DNA of 64,000 nucleotides from JAJEAD01 sp965221555 (GTDB lineage: Bacteria > Pseudomonadota > Gammaproteobacteria > HK1). Where the stretch lies: assembly GCA_965221555.1 (NCBI GenBank), contig OZ244895.1, positions 1,116,001-1,180,000 of the forward strand. Direction: 5' to 3'. Shown here piece after piece: positions 25,248-33,702 of this stretch. The notes under the pieces are model-generated. The model was not told the DNA's origin and ran no database searches. It saw only the letters and a list, made by a program, of their open reading frames with translations. Both the position numbers and the translations under genes were made by a program. Positions within the stretch are counted from its first letter, which is position 1. Every line of letters begins with the position of its first letter.

Positions 25248-26513
25248 ATGAAAGTAAGACTCCTCTACGGGCGCGGCGGGCTCGAGGTCCGGCTGCCCGC
25301 GGGCTGCGAGGCGACGGTGATCGAGAAGCCGCCGATGCCGGTCATCGAGGATCCCGCGGCCGCGGTGGCCGCCGCCCTTGCGCGTGGCGGGCTCGCGCGA
25401 GCGGCGGCCGGCGCGTCTTCGGCCTGCATCCTCATCTGCGACATCACGCGACCGGTGCCGAACCGGCTCTTCCTCCGTCCGCTCATCGAGCGCCTGGAGG
25501 AGGCGGGGGTGCCGCGCGAGGCCATCACGGTACTCGTCGCCACCGGTCTCCACCGGCCCAACCTCGGAGACGAGCTCGCCGAAGTGGTGGGCGACGACTG
25601 GGTCCTGGACCGCGTCCGGGTGGAGAACCACTACGCGCGCAATGACGACGACCATGTCGACCTCGGTCGGACCCTCCGGGGCACGGTGATCCGCCTCGAT
25701 CGGCGTTTCACGGAGGCCGAAGTCCGGATCGCAACGGGCCTCGTGGAACCGCACTTCATGGCCGGTTATTCGGGCGGGCGCAAGGTCATCGCCCCCGGTA
25801 TCGCCCATGCCGAGACGATCACGACCTTCCACAATCATCGCTTCATGTCCGACCCGGGGGCGGACAACTGCGTGCTCGAAGGCAATCCCCTGCATCGCGA
25901 GCAGATGGAGATTCTCGAGCGCATCGGGGGCGCTCTCGCGCTCAACACGGTTATCGACGATCGCCGCCGGCTCGCTTTCGTGAACTTCGGCGAGTGCCGC
26001 GAGAGCCACCTCGAAGCGGTGGACTTCGTGCGGCGCTACGCGGAGGTCGTCCTGCCGCGCCGCTTCGCGACGGTGGTGACGAGCGCGGCCGGCTATCCGC
26101 TCGACAAGACCTATTACCAGACGGTCAAGGGCATGGTCGGAGCGCTCGGCGTGCTCGAGGACGGGGGCGATCTCATCGTCGCGTCGGAGTGCTCCGAGGG
26201 TCTCGGATCGGCGGAGTACCGGGAGGCCCAGCGCCGCCTCGTGGCGCAAGGGCCGGACGCCTTCCTCGCCGGCATCCGCGGAAAGCCCCACGCCGACATC
26301 GACGAATGGCAGACGCAGATGCAGACCCGCTCGCTCGCGCGGGGCCGGATATCGCTCTTCGCCGAGGGGCTCGGGTCTTCGGACCGCGGGCTCACCGGAG
26401 TCGCGCACATCCCGTCGTTGACCGACGCGATCGCAAAGAGCATGGCGCGCCACCGCGATCCCCGGGTCGCGGTGATCCCGGAAGGTCCCTACGTGGTGCC
26501 GCGCGCCGCCTGA
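25248..26513 (+). CDS. larA: LarA-family (nickel-pincer nucleotide type) racemase, DUF2088
   Basis: Lactate-racemase-like enzyme of 421 residues. Recognisable are the N-terminal DUF2088 core with DITRPVPN, ATGLHRPN (His), GLVEPHFMAGYSGGRKVIAPGIA (His and the Lys that anchors the NPN cofactor in LarA) and TTFHNHRFMSDP. GYPLDKTYYQTVKGM and the Leu-rich C-terminal domain complete the fold. LarA proteins racemise 2-hydroxyacids using a nickel pincer cofactor made by LarB, LarC and LarE; none of those is in the window. Substrate may not be lactate, since the family is broad. Start ATG 25248 has GGAGGAAGGG directly upstream. A family-1 repeat begins 2 bp after the stop. Confidence 0.9.
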   Translation: MKVRLLYGRGGLEVRLPAGCEATVIEKPPMPVIEDPAAAVAAALARGGLARAAAGASSACILICDITRPVPNRLFLRPLIERLEEAGVPREAITVLVATGLHRPNLGDELAEVVGDDWVLDRVRVENHYARNDDDHVDLGRTLRGTVIRLDRRFTEAEVRIATGLVEPHFMAGYSGGRKVIAPGIAHAETITTFHNHRFMSDPGADNCVLEGNPLHREQMEILERIGGALALNTVIDDRRRLAFVNFGECRESHLEAVDFVRRYAEVVLPRRFATVVTSAAGYPLDKTYYQTVKGMVGALGVLEDGGDLIVASECSEGLGSAEYREAQRRLVAQGPDAFLAGIRGKPHADIDEWQTQMQTRSLARGRISLFAEGLGSSDRGLTGVAHIPSLTDAIAKSMARHRDPRVAVIPEGPYVVPRAA

Positions 26514-26515
26514 GT

Positions 26516-26813
26516 CAGCCCGAAAGTTTCACCGTGGTTCGGCCGCTTCGGGCGCCAGGATGCCGTGGTAGTGGGGCGCCCGGATTGAAAGACACGCAAC
26601 GGTGAGCGGAAAACAGGCAAAGCGCCGGTGCCGCGCAACGGCCGGCGAGCGGGCAAGCCAGGCATGGCGTGCCCGGCCGTCAAGCTTTCTTGGCCCAAGG
26701 ACTGCGAAGCGTTGCAGGTAACCGGCACGAAGTCGTTGCGGCCTGAGGGAACGAGGCTCGCAACCGCGAGCATGTTGGCGCCCGCGAGTTGAGAGAGATA
26801 TAACTCCCGGGCA
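26516..26813 (+). mobile_element. Family-1 MITE-like element, copy C (long form, diverged)
   Basis: About 298 bp filling the space between the convergent larA and RND genes. Left end AGCCCGAAAGTTTCACCG, then GGCGCCAGGATGCCGTGGTA; right end GAGCATGTTGGCGCCCGCGA followed by a worn terminal repeat with CTCCCGGGC. Contains the long-form insert (AAACAGGCAAAGCGCCGGTG, GCGAGCGGGCAAGCCAGGCA) also present in copy D. Confidence 0.8.
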
Positions 26814-26820
26814 GGTTCTC

Positions 26821-29800
26821 TCACGCCGCGGCCGGCTCTCCCGCCGGGTCCAGCGCGGGCCGGCTCCGGCCCTCGCCGATGCGCAGCAGGCTCGGAAGCA
26901 GGAGCAGCGTGAACACCGCGCTGACGCACATGCCGCCGATGATGACGGCGGCGAGACCGCGATAGAGCTCGCTGCCCGCCCCGGGCAGGACGAGCAGGGG
27001 CAGCATCCCGAGGATGCTGGTGATCGTGGTCATGAAGATGGGTCGCAGGCGCATGCCGATGGCTTCCGCCACCGCGTCGCGGCGAGCGAGACCGCGGCGC
27101 TCCATCTCGCGGGTCTGATGAACGAGAAGGATCGCGTTGTTGACCACCAGCCCGAGGAGGATGATGAATCCGATCATGGTGAGCAGGTCCAGGGGCTGGT
27201 GCACTCCGAACGCGTCGTTCATCGTGCGCAGCGCGACGAGGCTTCCGACGGTGGCGAGCGGCAGGGCAAGCAGCACCAGCACACTGTCCCTGAACGACCG
27301 GAAGAGCGCGGCCATCAACAGGAAGAGGATGACGATCGCGAGGGCGAAGCTTCCGCTCATGCTCGTAAGCGCGGTCTTTAGCTTGTCCGCGGTCCCCGAG
27401 AAGCGGATCTCCGCGTCATCCGGAAGCCGGGCTTCGATCGGCGGCACCACCTGGGTTCTCAGGACATCGATCGCCTCCTCGAGCGACATGCCCTCCGGCG
27501 GCGTGACCTGAAGGGTGACGGTGCGTCGCCGGTCGATGCGGCGGATCTCGTTGGGACCGGCGGTGCGAACGATCCGGGTGAGCTCGCTCACCGGGAACAC
27601 GCCGCCGGGCGTGGCCAGCGGAATGGACGCGAGTTGCTCGGGAGTCTCCCAGCGGGGCACCCGCACCACGATGTCGAGGCGCCGCTCGCCGTCGAAGTAG
27701 TCGCCGACGTACAGTCCTTCGCCGAGCGCGCGGGTCACCGAGGCCATGGTCCCGCGCATCCAGCCCGCTTCGGCGAGCCGGCGCTCGTCGGGCACGAGGC
27801 GGAGCTCGGGATCGGCCAGCTCGAGCCCGGGGAAGGGACGCACCCGGGCGCCGGGCAGCGCCCGGTTGATCCCGACGAACCCTTCCAGGGCCGCGCTCAT
27901 CAGGGCGTCGATGTTCCGGGTCTGAATGTCGACATCGATGGTGTTCCCCGAGCCGAATCCGCCGAAGAGGGAGGCACGCCGCGCGAACGCGATGGTGTCG
28001 GGAAAGCCGCGTACCGTCCGGTTGATGAGCGGTATCAGCTCATCGGTGCGGGTCTCGTCACTGGTCCGCGCGCCCATGAACACCCCGCGCGAGAACGCGA
28101 CAAAGAAGTAGCTCGCGATCGCCGGCTCCTTTTCGCCTTCGAGGTAGGGCTTGAGGCGCTCCACCACGACGTTGCCCATCTCGTTTTCCAGGTGGTCGAT
28201 GTTCGCCCCGGGCGGGGGGATGACGAACGCGAAGACGAGGTTGCGGTTGCCCTGGGGCAGATAGCTCGCCCGCAATGCGAAGGGCGACTCCGGAATCTCC
28301 GTGGCGAATCGCTCCGGAATCGGGACCAGGTTCAGGATCGAACGCGGCGCGAGAGCCAGAGATACCCCGAGCGGAATCGTGATCAGCGCAACGATCCAGA
28401 AGGTCCTTCTCGCCGGGCCGTCGGTCACGCGCAGGATTGCGCCGGTGAGGCCCTGCCGCCAGCGCGCGTGCGCGTCGCCGATGCGCGCGCGCGCGAGCCA
28501 CTTCGCGGCCGCGGCGGGGATTACCGTCAGCGCCACGAGCATCGATGCGCCTACCGCCACCGAGATGGTGATGGCAAGGTCGGCGAAGAGCTGGCCGGCC
28601 TCGTCGGAGAGGAACACGATGGGGAGGAAGATGGCGATCGTGGTCGCGGTCGAGGCAAGCAGGGCGCCTCGAACCTGCGCCGGACCGAGGGCGGCCGCAT
28701 CGCGCAGGCGGACGCCTCGCTCGCGCAGCCGCACGATGTTCTCCAGCACCACGATGGCGGCGTCGAGGGTCATGCCCACTGCCAGGGCGAGGCCGGCGAG
28801 CGAGATGATGTTGAGCGTGCGCCCCGTGATGTAGAGGAAGAAGAAGGAGGCGAACAGCGAGATCGGAATCGCGGCCGCGATCAGCACCGTCGCCCGCAGC
28901 CGGCGCAGGAACCACCAGAGCGCGAGGATCGCCAGCGCGATGCCGAGCGCGAGGTTGTTGCGCACCATGTCGACCGAGCGGTGGATATAGACCGTTTCGT
29001 CGTAGACCTGTTCGAAGTAGAGGCCGGCGCGGGCGAGCGGTCCGGCGACAAGCTCCGCCGCCGCTTCCTTGAGTCCCGCCATCACTTCGAGCACGTTCAC
29101 TCCGATCTCGCGGTGGGCGTTCACCGCGAGCGAGCGAGCGCCCTTCGCGAGGACGAAGCTCTTGCGGTCGGCGTACGAGACTTCTATCTCGGCGATGTCT
29201 CGAAGCCGTACCGGGAGCCCGTCGCGCCATTCCAGGACGAGGTCGCCGAGGTCTTCCGCGTCGAAGGCGCCGGTGAAGCGCAGGGTGTAGCGGCGCTTGC
29301 CCACGCTCACGTCGCCGCCCGAGATGTCCTGATTGGCGCCCGCGAGGCGCGCCGCCACCGGCAGCTCGATGCCGAGACTCGCGGCGCGGTAGGGGTCGAA
29401 GGTGATGCGCACCTCGCGCTCGCGCCCCCCGTAGACCTCGGAGCGCGCGACTCCCGGGACCCGTTCGAATCGGGTCTGGACGACCTCCTCGGCGTAGTCC
29501 TTGTAGCTCTGGATGTCGCGCGGGTTCCCGTCCCGGTTGCGGATGGTGAACCACGCGATGGCGCGGCTGTTGCCGCCCACGGTGTCGATGACCGGCTCGT
29601 TGGCGTCCTCCGGGTAGCGAGGCACCCGGTTGAGGCGGTTGAGCACTTCGATCAGGCCGCGGCGCAGATCGTGTCCGACCACGAACTCGATGGAGACCTC
29701 TCCCTGGCCGCGCTGTGCCTTCGAGACGATGCGGCTCACGCCGGAGAGGCCGCGCAGCACTTTCTCCTGGGGCTCGACGATCTCCGCCTCGATCTCCTCC

Positions 29801-30042
29801 GGGGCGGCGGCCCGCCAGCCGGTGCGGATGGTGATCTCCGGCTTCTCCACTTCGGGCGTGAGCTGCACCGGAAGGCGCGCAAGGCCGAGGCCGCCGAAGA
29901 GGACGACGAGCAGCACCGCGACCAGCGTCGCGGTGGGGTTGGAGAGCGCGAGCCGGGTCCAGCCCGCGCCATCGGGCGGCGGGGCGTGCGTCGCACCCGG
30001 CGCTTGCGGCGGATTCGCGGACGGTGGCGGGTCGTCGGTCAC
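26821..30042 (-). CDS. RND efflux pump, AcrB/HAE1-like inner-membrane transporter
   Basis: Proton-driven resistance-nodulation-division permease of 1073 residues, the usual length, with 12 membrane helices. The N terminus has a proline/alanine-rich cytoplasmic leader (about 30 residues) before TLVAVLLVVLFGGLGLARLPVQ. The proton-relay region is read in AGLALAVGMTLDAAIVVLENI (Asp in helix 4 as GMTLDAAI) and the C-terminal half has FIILLGLVVNNAILLVHQ. Two large periplasmic loops follow helices 1 and 7. GTG 30042 overlaps the adaptor stop in GTGA, so the adaptor is translated first. No outer-membrane channel gene is adjacent; a TolC-type partner must be elsewhere. Substrate unknown. Confidence 0.94.
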   Translation of the reverse strand: MTDDPPPSANPPQAPGATHAPPPDGAGWTRLALSNPTATLVAVLLVVLFGGLGLARLPVQLTPEVEKPEITIRTGWRAAAPEEIEAEIVEPQEKVLRGLSGVSRIVSKAQRGQGEVSIEFVVGHDLRRGLIEVLNRLNRVPRYPEDANEPVIDTVGGNSRAIAWFTIRNRDGNPRDIQSYKDYAEEVVQTRFERVPGVARSEVYGGREREVRITFDPYRAASLGIELPVAARLAGANQDISGGDVSVGKRRYTLRFTGAFDAEDLGDLVLEWRDGLPVRLRDIAEIEVSYADRKSFVLAKGARSLAVNAHREIGVNVLEVMAGLKEAAAELVAGPLARAGLYFEQVYDETVYIHRSVDMVRNNLALGIALAILALWWFLRRLRATVLIAAAIPISLFASFFFLYITGRTLNIISLAGLALAVGMTLDAAIVVLENIVRLRERGVRLRDAAALGPAQVRGALLASTATTIAIFLPIVFLSDEAGQLFADLAITISVAVGASMLVALTVIPAAAAKWLARARIGDAHARWRQGLTGAILRVTDGPARRTFWIVALITIPLGVSLALAPRSILNLVPIPERFATEIPESPFALRASYLPQGNRNLVFAFVIPPPGANIDHLENEMGNVVVERLKPYLEGEKEPAIASYFFVAFSRGVFMGARTSDETRTDELIPLINRTVRGFPDTIAFARRASLFGGFGSGNTIDVDIQTRNIDALMSAALEGFVGINRALPGARVRPFPGLELADPELRLVPDERRLAEAGWMRGTMASVTRALGEGLYVGDYFDGERRLDIVVRVPRWETPEQLASIPLATPGGVFPVSELTRIVRTAGPNEIRRIDRRRTVTLQVTPPEGMSLEEAIDVLRTQVVPPIEARLPDDAEIRFSGTADKLKTALTSMSGSFALAIVILFLLMAALFRSFRDSVLVLLALPLATVGSLVALRTMNDAFGVHQPLDLLTMIGFIILLGLVVNNAILLVHQTREMERRGLARRDAVAEAIGMRLRPIFMTTITSILGMLPLLVLPGAGSELYRGLAAVIIGGMCVSAVFTLLLLPSLLRIGEGRSRPALDPAGEPAAA

Positions 30043-31112
30043 TGCCCGGGCGCCGCCACTTGAACAGTCACCGCCTGACCGGGGCGCAAACGCTCTCCGC
30101 CCCGGATGACGACCTGGTCGCCGGGGGAGATCCCGTCGACTTCGACGAGCGCTCCCTCGGCGATTCCGGTGGTGACCGGCACCCGTTCGGCGAGTCCGTC
30201 CTCACCGATACGATAGATAGCGGTGCCGTCGCGGCGCAGCACCAGCGCGTCGCGGGGGACCGCGGTGACGGGGCGCGGCGCCGCGCTCGGGACCCCCACT
30301 CGGAGATCCTGTCCGACTGGCCACGACTGGTCGCTTGTTTCCAGGCGGAGCTCGTAGAGCCGTGACTGGTTGTCCCCGACCGGTACGATCGCCTGCACCC
30401 TTCCTGTGCCCCGGCTCGGGTTGGCCTCGAGCGAGAGCTCCCCGCCCTCGCGGATGAAGGTGAGCGCGGCGACCGGGATCCAGGTCTGCACTTCGAGCGA
30501 TTCGGTGTCGACGAGTCGCACTACCGCCTCGCCGCTCTGCGCCCACTCGCCGCTCTGCCGGTAGCGGGTGGTCACCACCCCGCCGAAGGGCGCCTTGATC
30601 CGGGTGCGCTCCAGGCGCTCGCGGGTGAGCGCGAGTCGGGCCCGGACCGCGCGCAGCTCGCTGCGGGCGATGTCACGCTCCGCGATGGCCTCGTCGAGGC
30701 GACTGCGGGTCGCGGTCTGTTGCGTGACCAGCGTTTCCAGCCGCTCCACCTGGGCGTCGAGATAGGTGAGCTTCGCCTGCTCGCGGCCTACCGCCGCTTC
30801 GTTTTCCGCGAGCGACTGGCGCAACAGCGCGTCGTCGAGGCGAGCCACCGTCTCACCCGCGGCAATGGCCGAGCCGATCTCGGCGACCCATTCGAGGCGG
30901 CCCTGGACTTCGGCCGCAACCCGGGCCTGATTGCGGCTGATCACGGTCCCGGGGTACCACGTCACGGGCGCCAGCGTGACGCTTTCCGCCTCCGCCACCA
31001 CCACCGGAGCGGGCGGCGGTCCTTTCCCGTCCTGCGCGCCGACCGAAGCCGGCGTCGCGAGCAGCGTCGCCAGCAGCACAGTGATGGTGATTCGGGATCC
31101 GCGCACAGGCAC
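30039..31112 (-). CDS. RND efflux periplasmic adaptor (membrane fusion protein)
   Basis: HlyD/AcrA-type adaptor linking the RND permease to an outer-membrane channel. A signal-like hydrophobic segment (ITITVLLATLLATPASVGAQ) is followed by a lipoyl half-motif (ARVAAEVQGRLEWVAEIGSAIAAGE), a coiled-coil hairpin (about EAAVGREQAKLTYLDAQVER to LALTRERLERT), the second lipoyl half (IKAPFGGVVTTRYRQSGEWA), a beta-barrel and a membrane-proximal domain. No lipobox Cys is seen. The reading frame opens at GTG 31175; I place the start at GTG 31112 because it sits just ahead of the signal peptide, but the choice is uncertain. First gene of a two-gene operon with the pump. Confidence 0.92.
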   Translation of the reverse strand: MPVRGSRITITVLLATLLATPASVGAQDGKGPPPAPVVVAEAESVTLAPVTWYPGTVISRNQARVAAEVQGRLEWVAEIGSAIAAGETVARLDDALLRQSLAENEAAVGREQAKLTYLDAQVERLETLVTQQTATRSRLDEAIAERDIARSELRAVRARLALTRERLERTRIKAPFGGVVTTRYRQSGEWAQSGEAVVRLVDTESLEVQTWIPVAALTFIREGGELSLEANPSRGTGRVQAIVPVGDNQSRLYELRLETSDQSWPVGQDLRVGVPSAAPRPVTAVPRDALVLRRDGTAIYRIGEDGLAERVPVTTGIAEGALVEVDGISPGDQVVIRGGERLRPGQAVTVQVAAPGQ

Positions 31113-31256
31113 TCGGCCGAGATCCGTTGGTACGGGAAGGCGGAATCTTCGCACACGGCGGCTCCCCCGTAGCACGTAGCGAGGTCAATCGGGGATTCGA
31201 GCGCCGATCGCGTATCCTGCCGCCTTCGCAGCACCGGGACGGCGAGGAGCGACGAC

Positions 31257-31862
31257 GTGGGAGAGAAGCGCTGGACGATCCCCTCGCAGCCGAGCGAAAC
31301 GCAGTATCGCGACAACGGCACGCTGGCGCGCGAGATCTGGGCGCTGCCGACGGAGGAGGCCTTTCTCGAGGCATTTCTCCGCAACGTGTTCGAGAACCAC
31401 TGGGCGGGCATCCGCTTCGGGCCGATGATCCAGGGCGCCGCCTACGAGTGGAAGTGCCCAGGGGCGCCCCGGCGGATCAGCCTCTACGACGGCTACATCA
31501 CGGTGATGTTCGGCAACGGCGGCCACTTCCACCTGTGCATCGGCGAGAACCGGGGAAGCGCGGCGAATCCCACCGCGCCCGCGCTGCGCGCCCATCGACG
31601 GCCTTCGCGGGCGCAGGTCTTTCGCGGCTTCGACGCGAGCGCCAAGCCGCTCACCTGGGGCTTCGAGATGTGGAACGGGAAGGGAGAGAACGGCCTCTCG
31701 ATATGGTTTCCGAGCCCCTTTCTGAATGACGACGACTCGCTCGCCGATCCCCCGGACTTCAGCCGTCTCGCGACCTGGCGAGACATCGCTGCGAAGTGGC
31801 TCGGCCGGGAAGCGGAGACACTCGACGAAGAGGGCCAGGGATTCCGCCGCTCCGGACATTGA
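31257..31862 (+). CDS. Conserved hypothetical protein
   Basis: 201 residues, no membrane segment or signal peptide. GTG 31257 is preceded by GAGGAG at about 7 bases. The protein has a balanced composition and readable secondary structure (AREIWALPTEEAFLEAFLRNVFENHWAG, then a beta-rich KCPGAPRRISLYDGYITVMFGNGGHFHLCIGEN core, then a Trp/Gly-rich FEMWNGKGENGLSIWFPSPFLND). I do not recognise a characterised family; the HFHLCIG and FEMWNGKGENGLSIWFPSP blocks look like conserved sites. Divergent from the RND operon, 144 bp away. Could be a small ligand-binding protein, but that is a guess. Confidence 0.75.
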   Translation: MGEKRWTIPSQPSETQYRDNGTLAREIWALPTEEAFLEAFLRNVFENHWAGIRFGPMIQGAAYEWKCPGAPRRISLYDGYITVMFGNGGHFHLCIGENRGSAANPTAPALRAHRRPSRAQVFRGFDASAKPLTWGFEMWNGKGENGLSIWFPSPFLNDDDSLADPPDFSRLATWRDIAAKWLGREAETLDEEGQGFRRSGH

Positions 31863-31896
31863 GTATCGGCGCACAGCGCGGGCGCGCGCGCCAGAT

Positions 31897-32187
31897 TAGC
31901 CCGGATGTTTCACCGATATTCGTAGCGAGGGCGCCAAGATGCCGTGATAGTGGGTCGCACGGACCGAAAGACGCTGAGGGGCGAGCCGGAAACAGGCGAA
32001 GCGCCGGTGGCGCTTCGCCCCGGCGAGCGGGCAAGCCAGGGATGGCTTGCCCTGGCCTGCAAGTGAAGCAGGGACTGCGAAGCGAAGCAGGTAGCCGACA
32101 CTACGTCGAAGCGGCTTGAGGGAGGGAGGCCCGGGACAGCGAGCATATTGGCGTCCGCAGTAGGAAATCGGTGAAACATCCGGGTTA
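31897..32187 (+). mobile_element. Family-1 MITE-like element, copy D (complete long form)
   Basis: Best long copy, 291 bp. Ends are TA followed by GCCCGGATGTTTCACCGAT on the left and the inverted ATCGGTGAAACATCCGGG plus TTA on the right. Internal landmarks: GGCGCCAAGATGCCGTGATA, GCACGGACCGAAAGACGCTG, then two perfect hairpins, GGCGAAGCGCC/GGCGCTTCGCC (31995-32019, 3-nt loop) and GGGCAAGCCA/TGGCTTGCCC (32029-32052, 4-nt loop), then TAGCCGACACTACGTCGAAG and GCATATTGGCGTCCGCAGTA. No transposase frame inside. Together with flanks this fills the 416-bp gap before the next gene. Confidence 0.88.
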
Positions 32188-32278
32188 GTCCTGTGCAAGG
32201 GCGAAGCGGCGTCACGAGAGTCCCTGATGGTTCGGGACAGGCCTTGCCGAGATCCGGTATTGGCGTGAACATGGCGCG

Positions 32279-32707
32279 ATGCGCCTGTGGAGCCTCCATC
32301 CCAAATACCTCGACGCCAAGGGCCTCGTCGCGCTCTGGCGAGAGGCCCTGCTCGCCCAGGCGGTGCTCGCGGGCGAGACGAAGGGATACCGCGCACATCC
32401 CCAGTTGGCGCGCTTCCGCTTGCAGCGCTCTCCGCGCGCGTGCATCGCCGAGTACCTGAAGGCCGTGTACGTGGAGTCGCGCGAACGGGGCTACCGCTTC
32501 GACGCGCGCAAGATTGCGCACCGGGGCACCTCGACGCGCATCGAAGTGACCCGGGGTCAGCTCGAATTCGAGCGGCGGCATCTGCTCGCGAAGCTCGAGA
32601 AGCGCGATCCGACCCGTCTCGAGGCACTGCCGACGAAGGGCGGGCCCGTGGCGCATCCCTTGTTCCGGGTGGTTCCCGGCGGCATCGAGGAGTGGGAAAG
32701 ACCCTGA
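32279..32707 (+). CDS. Pyrimidine-dimer DNA glycosylase / endonuclease V-like protein
   Basis: 142-residue protein beginning MRLWSLHPKYLDAKGLVALW, the hallmark of the small pyrimidine-dimer glycosylase (Pyr_excise) family, which nicks UV-damaged DNA at cyclobutane dimers via the N-terminal amine. GYRAHPQLARF and the IAEYLKAVYVESRERGYRFD segments also match the family. The gene sits 90 bp after a complete family-1 repeat and 210 bp before the convergent amidotransferase gene. Function is by family resemblance; many relatives are annotated only as DUF1722-like or hypothetical. Confidence 0.85.
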   Translation: MRLWSLHPKYLDAKGLVALWREALLAQAVLAGETKGYRAHPQLARFRLQRSPRACIAEYLKAVYVESRERGYRFDARKIAHRGTSTRIEVTRGQLEFERRHLLAKLEKRDPTRLEALPTKGGPVAHPLFRVVPGGIEEWERP

Positions 32708-32764
32708 CGCCGGTCGCCGCCGGCCTGGCCAGAACCACTCACCGCGTCACGAGAGCTGCCGGTG

Positions 32765-32916
32765 CGCAGACATCGACAGGGGCACGGGCGTTCACGAGTC
32801 AGGGCACGCAGGCGTACTCCGACCCTGCTGCTCAGCGCCCTGGCTGACGTTCAACCCCGTCCGCGTCGCTGAATGCGCGTGCGCAGCCGTCCATCGGCGA
32901 AAGTTGCGAGTCAGGG
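32765..32916 (+). repeat. Family-2 dispersed repeat, copy f
   Basis: Between the convergent glycosylase and amidotransferase genes: GCAGACATCGACAGGGGCAC, GGCGTTCACGAGTCAGGG, and GACGTTCAACCCCGTCCGCG correspond to successive blocks of copy d read on the opposite strand. The central AGTACT segment is replaced. Confidence 0.6.
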
Positions 32917-33615
32917 TCAGGGCGCGCCGTCGAGCCAGCGGTCGAGGAAGCCTTCGAACCAGGCGCCCATGGGAGCGTCGTAGCGCGCGGAGTCCTCGAT
33001 CTGCCGCCGGGCGTTGTGCTCGCCGGGCTTGAGCGGCCGGCCCGCCCCGAGCGCCAGCCAGTGGCGCATCAGCCCCGGGGTGCACTCGGGGTGGAACTGA
33101 AGGCCGTAGGCGCAATTTCCGTAACGGAACGCGTGATGGGGGAAGACCTCGCCGCGCAGCAGCAGTTCGCTTCCCGGGGGACACTCGAATCCTTCGTTGT
33201 GGGCCGAGTAGACGTGCATCGGCTCCGGCATCAGATCCCGGCCGGCCTCGGTCGGGGCGACCCGAACGAAACCGTATTCGCGCTGCCCGGCGGGATGGGG
33301 CCCGACTTCTGCGCCGAGCGCGCGGGCGAGGATCTGGCCGCCGAGGCAGAGCCCCAGGTACGGGCGTCCCGTTTCGACCCAGTCCGCTGCCCACTCGATC
33401 TCGCGCCGGACATAGTCGAGCGCGGTGTGCCGGTTCGCGGACTGGATGCCGCCGTACACGATGGCGGCGTCGAAGCCCGAACCCACCGCGGGAAGCTCGT
33501 CCCCTTGCGCGGGGCACACCCACTGGAGGCTCGTGCCGCGTGCGGCGAGGTGCCGCGAGGCACGATCCCCGAAGGACTCGCAGTCGTGGATGACGAGTAC
33601 CGCACGCCGCCGCAT
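32917..33615 (-). CDS. Class I glutamine amidotransferase-like protein
   Basis: Stand-alone class I glutamine amidotransferase domain of 232 residues, GMP-synthase-like. The nucleophile elbow is YLGLCLGGQILARALG (Cys), and His-Glu of the triad is in YGLQFHPECTPG; VYGGIQSANR forms the oxyanion strand. Such free-standing domains hydrolyse gamma-glutamyl compounds or donate ammonia to a partner. It lies third in a leftward series PhyH > class III aminotransferase > amidotransferase, which could fit polyamine or omega-amino-acid catabolism; that link is inference from the neighbours. Confidence 0.9.
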   Translation of the reverse strand: MRRRAVLVIHDCESFGDRASRHLAARGTSLQWVCPAQGDELPAVGSGFDAAIVYGGIQSANRHTALDYVRREIEWAADWVETGRPYLGLCLGGQILARALGAEVGPHPAGQREYGFVRVAPTEAGRDLMPEPMHVYSAHNEGFECPPGSELLLRGEVFPHHAFRYGNCAYGLQFHPECTPGLMRHWLALGAGRPLKPGEHNARRQIEDSARYDAPMGAWFEGFLDRWLDGAP

Positions 33616-33702
33616 GGGTGCGCTCCGCGCAAGGCGCGGCGACCGACGCTTCGGGCGCAGTGCCGAGCCGCCGGTCGCCGGAACCGTCGCGTATCTCCGC
33701 CG

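Noticed and set aside
30039..30045. Overlap of adaptor stop and pump start as a frameshift
   Set aside because: GTGA is an ordinary coupled stop/start overlap; both proteins are full length.
27634..30063. Long plus-strand open frame opposite the RND pump
   Set aside because: Highly charged, motif-free shadow of the well-supported RND gene.
31990..32055. Adjacent hairpins considered as a CRISPR or integron attC-like array
   Set aside because: Two different hairpins, not a repeat-spacer series, and they sit inside a TIR-bounded element.
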